From: Vibrio neonatus
GTDB lineage: Bacteria > Pseudomonadota > Gammaproteobacteria > Enterobacterales > Vibrionaceae
Length of the DNA: 64,000 nt
Assembly (NCBI RefSeq): GCF_024346975.1
Contig: NZ_AP024886.1
Coordinates: forward strand, 372,001-436,000
Direction of reading: 5' to 3'
Part shown: positions 61,301-64,000 of the stretch, piece after piece
Layout: each line of letters starts with the position of its first letter
How positions within the stretch are numbered: position 1 is the first letter of the stretch
Notes under the pieces: model-generated
The model's database searches: none
Told to the model about the DNA's origin: nothing
What the model saw: the letters and a program-made list of their open reading frames with translations, nothing else
Program-made: the position numbers and the translations under genes

Positions 61301-64000
61301 TGGTCTAAGTCAACCTCAGAACCTGATTATACGTGTTGATGGTACTAACGATAATCCAGTGGTCACTCACATTACTTCACAAGTTGTGAAAGAAAGTGAT
61401 GCAGCCATTTCAGGTCATATTACTTCAAGTGATTTAGACCATGGCGACAGTGCAACTTACAGTACAACGTTTAAACACGCAGGGTTTACGCTAGATAATG
61501 ATGGTACGTATCATCTTGATCCAACCGACGCGAGTTTTGACCACCTAGCGGTAGGTGAGCACGAAACGTTAATCGTGCCAGTTATTGCGACTGATAAGCA
61601 GAATGGTCAAAGTCAGCCACAGAACTTGATTATTCGTGTTGATGGCACCAACGACAAACCAGTAGTGACTCACATTGCTTCACAAACTGTGAACGAAGGT
61701 GACAAAGCGATTTCAGGTCAAATTACTTCAAGCGATTTAGATCATGGCGACAGTGCAACTTACAGCACCACGTTTAAACACGCAGGGTTTACTTTAGATA
61801 ATGATGGTACATATCATCTCGATCCAACCGATGCGAGTTTTGACCATCTTGCGGTAGGTGAGCATGAGACGTTAATCGTGCCAGTGGTAGCGACCGACAA
61901 TAATAAAGGTCAAAGCCAACCACAGAACTTGATTATCCGTGTTGATGGGACCAATGATAAACCAGTGGTCACTCACATTGCTTCACAAACTGTGAACGAA
62001 GGTGATACGGCTATTTCGGGTCAAATTACTTCAAGTGATTTAGACCATGGTGATAGTGCAACGTACAGCACAACATTTAAACATGCTGGATTTACGCTAG
62101 ACAACGATGGTACGTATCATCTCGATCCAACGGATGCGAGCTTCAACCATCTTGCAGTAGGTGAGCACGAAACGTTGATCGTGCCAGTGGTAGCGACCGA
62201 TAAGCAGAATGGTCAAAGTCAACCTCAGAACTTGATCATCCGCGTTGATGGTACCAACGATAAACCAGTGGTCACCCACATTGCTTCACAAGTAGTGAAA
62301 GAAGGTGATGCAGCCATTTCTGGTCAAATCACTTCAAGCGATCTAGACCATGGTGATAGTGCAACGTACAGCACAACGTTTAAGCATGCTGGGTTTACGC
62401 TAGATAACGATGGTACATATCATCTTGATCCAACAGATGCGAGTTTCGATCACCTAGCGGTAGGCGAGCACGCGACCTTAGTTATTCCTGTTATTGCAAC
62501 TGATAACAATGGCGGTCTAAGTCAACCTCAGAACCTGATCATACGTGTTGATGGTGCTAACGATAAGCCAGTGGTTAGCCACATTACTTCACAAACTGTG
62601 AATGAAGGCGATACGGCTATCTCTGGTCAAATTACCTCAACCGATCTAGACCATGGTGATACAGCAACTTACAGCACCACCTTTAAACACGCTGGGTTTA
62701 CGCTAGACAACGATGGTACGTACCACCTTGATCCTACAGATGCGAGCTTCGACCATCTTGCGGTAGGTGAGCATGAAACGTTGATCGTGCCTGTAGTTGC
62801 TACAGATAAGCAGAGTGCTCAAAGTCAGCCACAGAACTTAATTATCCGCGTTGATGGTACGAATGATAAACCAGTGGTCACTCACATTACTTCACAAATT
62901 GTGAACGAGGGTGATACGGCTATTTCAGGTCAAATTACCTCAACCGATCTAGATCATGGTGATACAGCAACTTACAGCACAACGTTTAAGCATGCTGGGT
63001 TTACTTTAGATAATGATGGTACATATCATCTTGATCCAACAGATGCGAGTTTTGAGCATCTTGCGGTAGGTGAGCATGAGACGTTAATCGTGCCAGTTAT
63101 TGCGACCGACAATAACAAGGGTCAGAGTCAGCCACAGAATCTAGTGATCCGTGTTGACGGTACAAACGATAAACCAGTGGTCACTCACATTACTTCACAA
63201 GTTGTGAAAGAAGGTGATACGGCTATTTCAGGTCAAATTACCTCAAGTGATTTAGACCATGGCGACAGTGCAACTTACAGTACAACGTTTAAACACGCAG
63301 GGTTTACTTTAGATAATGATGGTACGTATCATCTCGATCCAACCGATGCGAGCTTCGACCATCTTGCAGTAGGTGAGCACGAAACGTTAATCGTGCCAGT
63401 TATTGCGACTGATAAGCAGAATGGTCAAAGTCAGCCACAGAACTTGATTATTCGTGTTGATGGCACCAACGACAAACCAGTAGTGACTCACATTACTTCA
63501 CAAACTGTGAACGAAGGTGATGCAGCTGTTTCGGGTCACATTACTTCAATCGATTTAGACCATGATGATACAGCGACCTACAGCACCACGTTTAAGCATG
63601 CTGGGTTTACGTTAGACAACGATGGTACATATCATCTTGATCCAACGGATGCGAGTTTTGACCACCTTGCGGTAGGCGAGCACGCGACCTTAGTTATTCC
63701 TGTTATTGCCACTGATAACAATGGTAGTCTAAGTCAACCTCAGAACTTGATCATACGTGTTGATGGTACAAACGATAAACCAGTAGTCACTCACATTACT
63801 TCACAAACTGTGAATGAAGGTGATACAGCTATCTCTGGTCAAATTACCTCAACCGATTTAGACCATGGTGATACAGCAACTTACAGCACCACCTTTAAAC
63901 ACGCTGGATTTACGCTAGACAACGATGGTACATATCATCTTGATCCAACGGATGCGAGTTTTGACCACCTTGCGGTAGGCGAGCACGCGACCTTAGTTAT
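55356..64000 (+). CDS. Giant VCBS-repeat adhesin, N-terminal part (3' end outside window)
   Basis: The frame is open from ATG 55356 to the right edge: 2881 codons with no stop found. GGAAA lies upstream of the ATG. Residues 1-170 form a non-repetitive N-terminus without a Sec signal, with a basic patch (TRTKKVRRFVLSQSYIARND). Two VCBS domains follow (about 170-385), each ending GTDDAPVI or GTNDAPVI. From residue 388, units of exactly 101 residues repeat; a typical unit carries TSTDLDHGDTATYSTTFKHA and ends DGTNDKPV. The Asp-rich loops suggest calcium binding. Such proteins are exported by type I secretion and mediate biofilm or surface adhesion. No T1SS genes lie in this window. Confidence 0.93.
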   Translation, partial: MADLGKSNKVTEVSNNQSKPTRTKKVRRFVLSQSYIARNDANALILPSYHYTATTEHEKGINSEITHHVSPVTAGDESPYVPVETKGHQVVNPTPVTHAAVKTVSDEFEPKHQTENNGSHHYHHTSQFGNQVTPIVAVVGAFNHTYGQHTDTSTPTVTSHTVAGNQDSSGLTPPVVGLPSAGTVVEDTTLVTSGTLDSHSAQKGTSLTFSPDNLHGKYGDFSLNKDTGEWSYKLDNSHHQDLAQGETHTEVLHVTVTSAAGASAHQDITVTVQGTDDAPVITSQAQNAITQEDGKLSAQGQVTATDVDHGAVLTYTPDNTQGHYGSFTIDPNSGEWQYTLDNAHHQDLAEGETHTDSMLVTVTDEKGASTSETVKITVLGTNDAPVINHITSMTTNEGQPIVHGNVIATDIDHGDTVTYGTHYQHAGFTLHNDGSYTIDPADKAFDHLAVGEHETLIIPVVATDNHGGQSQPQNLIIRIDGTNDKPVVSHIASQVVNEGDAAISGQITSTDLDHGDTATYSTTFKHAGFTLDNDGTYHLDPADASFDHLAVGEHATLVIPVIATDNNGGQSQPQNLIIRVDGTNDKPVVTHITSQTVNEGDTAISGQITSTDLDHGDTATYSTTFKHAGFTLDNDGTYHLDPTDASFDHLAVGEHATLVIPVIATDNNGGLSQPQNLIIRVDGTNDKPVVTHITSQTVNEGDTAISVQITSTDLDHGDTATYSTTFKHAGFTLDNDGTYHLDPTDASFDHLAVGEHATLVIPVIATDNNGGQSQPQNLIIRVDGTNDKPVVTHITSQVVKEGDAAISGQITSSDLDHGDSATYSTTFKHAGFTLDNDGTYHLDPTDASFDHLAAGEHETLIVPVVATDNNKGQSQPQNLIICVDGTNDNPVVTHITSQTVNEGDTAISGQITSTDLDHDDKAQYSTTFKHDGFSLDSDGTYHLDPTDASFNHLAVGEHETLIVPVIATDNNKGQSQPQSLVIRVDGTNDKPVVTHITSQVVKEGDTAISGHITSSDLDHGDTATYSTTFKHAGFTLDNDGTYHLDPTDASFDHLAVGEHATLVIPVIATDNNGGLSQPQNLIIRVDGTNDKPVVTHITSQTVNEGDTAISGQITSTDLDHGDTATYSTTFKHAGFTLDNDGTYHLDPTDASFDHLAVGEHATLVIPVIATDNNGGQSQPQNLIIRVDGTNDKPVVTHITSQTVNEGDTAISGQITSSDLDHGDTATYSTTFKHAGFTLDNDGTYHLDPTDVSFNHLAVGEHETLIVPVIATDNNKGQSQPQNLVIRVDGTNDKPVVTHITSQVVKEGDTAISGQITSSDLDHGDTATYSTTFKHAGFTLDNDGTYHLDPTDASFDHLAVGEHETLIVPVIATDNNKGQSQPQNLVIRVDGTNDKPVVTHITSQTVNEGDKAISGQITSTDLDHGDSATYSTTFKHAGFTLDNDGTYHLDPTDASFDHLAVGEHETLIVPVIATDNNKGQSQPQNLIIRVDGTNDKPVVSHIASQVVKEGDAAISGQIASTDLDHDDKAQYSTTFKHDGFTLDNDGTYHLDPTDASFDHLAVGEHETLIVPVIATDNNKGQSQPQNLVIRVDGTNDKPVVSHISSQTVKEGDAAISGHITSSDLDHGDTATYSTTFKHAGFTLDNDGTYHLDPTDASFEHLAVGEHETLIVPVVATDNNKGQSQPQNLIIRVDGTNDKPVVTHIASQVVKEGDAAISGQITSTDLDHGDTATYSTTFKHAGFTLDNDGTYHLDPTDASFDHLAVGEHETLIVPVVATDNNKGQSQPQNLIIRVDGTNDKPVVSHIASQVVKEGDAAISGQIASTDLDHDDKAQYSTTFKHDGFTLDNDGTYHLDPTDASFDHLAVGEHETLIVPVIATDKQNGQSQPQNLVIRVDGTNDKPVVTHITSQTVNEGDTAISGQITSTDLDHGDTATYSTTFKHAGFTLDNDGTYHLDPTDASFDHLAVGEHATLVIPVIATDNNGGLSQPQNLIIRVDGTNDNPVVTHITSQVVKESDAAISGHITSSDLDHGDSATYSTTFKHAGFTLDNDGTYHLDPTDASFDHLAVGEHETLIVPVIATDKQNGQSQPQNLIIRVDGTNDKPVVTHIASQTVNEGDKAISGQITSSDLDHGDSATYSTTFKHAGFTLDNDGTYHLDPTDASFDHLAVGEHETLIVPVVATDNNKGQSQPQNLIIRVDGTNDKPVVTHIASQTVNEGDTAISGQITSSDLDHGDSATYSTTFKHAGFTLDNDGTYHLDPTDASFNHLAVGEHETLIVPVVATDKQNGQSQPQNLIIRVDGTNDKPVVTHIASQVVKEGDAAISGQITSSDLDHGDSATYSTTFKHAGFTLDNDGTYHLDPTDASFDHLAVGEHATLVIPVIATDNNGGLSQPQNLIIRVDGANDKPVVSHITSQTVNEGDTAISGQITSTDLDHGDTATYSTTFKHAGFTLDNDGTYHLDPTDASFDHLAVGEHETLIVPVVATDKQSAQSQPQNLIIRVDGTNDKPVVTHITSQIVNEGDTAISGQITSTDLDHGDTATYSTTFKHAGFTLDNDGTYHLDPTDASFEHLAVGEHETLIVPVIATDNNKGQSQPQNLVIRVDGTNDKPVVTHITSQVVKEGDTAISGQITSSDLDHGDSATYSTTFKHAGFTLDNDGTYHLDPTDASFDHLAVGEHETLIVPVIATDKQNGQSQPQNLIIRVDGTNDKPVVTHITSQTVNEGDAAVSGHITSIDLDHDDTATYSTTFKHAGFTLDNDGTYHLDPTDASFDHLAVGEHATLVIPVIATDNNGSLSQPQNLIIRVDGTNDKPVVTHITSQTVNEGDTAISGQITSTDLDHGDTATYSTTFKHAGFTLDNDGTYHLDPTDASFDHLAVGEHATLV
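56517..64000 (+). repeat. Tandem 303-bp repeats: 24 complete units plus part of a 25th
   Basis: The equivalent of the ACTCAC position recurs at 56517 + 303 x n, checked at 56820, 57123, 57426, 57729, 58032, 58335, 58638, 58941, 59244 and finally 63789. No indel was found at the positions checked. The first unit is divergent; the rest differ mainly by point changes and by exchange of two or three block types. Confidence 0.95.

Noticed and set aside
60885..62279. Minus-strand open frames within the adhesin repeats
   Set aside because: They recur at the same place in repeat units and are shadows of the coding frame.
56517..64000. CRISPR-like or satellite array
   Set aside because: The 303-bp periodicity is in frame throughout and encodes VCBS-type domains; units are contiguous without spacers.

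Overview
The window looks like chromosomal DNA of a marine gammaproteobacterium, most likely a Vibrio or close relative. This rests on moderately low GC, a Vibrio-type CueP copper protein, an aminoethylphosphonate cluster laid out as phnW-pbfA-phnX with a divergent ABC transporter, a PurR-type operator in front of fhs, and short AT-rich repeats ending in ACCAATC/GATTGGT as seen in Vibrio intergenic regions. No rRNA, tRNA, CRISPR array or prophage was seen. The species assignment is inference from gene content.

Layout. 1-1.0 kb: 3' end of a very large secreted or surface protein with a His-rich tail. 1.1-10.7 kb: an AraC-type regulator divergent from a six-gene set of exported proteins (sulfatase, DUF3179 protein, octaheme cytochrome with TPRs, outer-membrane barrel, unknown exported protein, YiiX-like lipoprotein). 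10.9-12.6 kb: an SGNH hydrolase and a long AT-rich gap that carries a perfect FNR-type box. 12.6-25.1 kb: porin, UGSC-like protein, MFS carrier, exported nitrilase, three-domain flavin reductase (OYE + FMN-bind + FAD), ApbE flavin transferase and TetR regulator. Two identical 1237-bp ISAs1-family elements interrupt the UGSC-like gene and the nitrilase gene, each with its own 10-bp target duplication; removing them restores both reading frames exactly.

25.2-31.2 kb: cueP divergent from a 37-residue Cys-Cys membrane peptide, with CueR-like promoters facing both ways, then housekeeping and accessory genes (MFS efflux, glutaredoxin-like protein, DEDDh exonuclease, S33 peptidase-like hydrolase, histidine phosphatase). 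31.2-36.3 kb: a Fur-boxed cluster built around a P1B-type ATPase with an HHVPGRIRFR motif, HMA-like small proteins and Gly-zipper or Met/Pro-rich proteins. This closely resembles a ferrosome (fez) iron-storage organelle locus. 36.4-43.9 kb: unknown protein, fhs, sdaA, NUDIX hydrolase, EamA transporter, and an ArsR plus ArsP-like permease pair with a nested dyad between them.

43.9-54.8 kb: phosphonate catabolism. On the minus strand lie phnW, pbfA, phnX and a HAD hydrolase; on the plus strand the transporter (binding protein, ATPase, fused permease), the GntR regulator PhnR and an FAD-dependent amine oxidase. Three TGGT-N4-ACCA-like sites fit PhnR operators. 55.4 kb to the right edge: the 5' part of a giant VCBS-type adhesin, open for at least 2881 codons, containing 24 full units of exactly 303 bp plus part of a 25th.

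Best candidates for new biology: the FNR-boxed nitrilase/UGSC/flavin-reductase module, the Fur-controlled ferrosome-like cluster with its unplaced accessory proteins, the CueR-flanked micro-protein, and the exported sulfatase/cytochrome set of unknown purpose.
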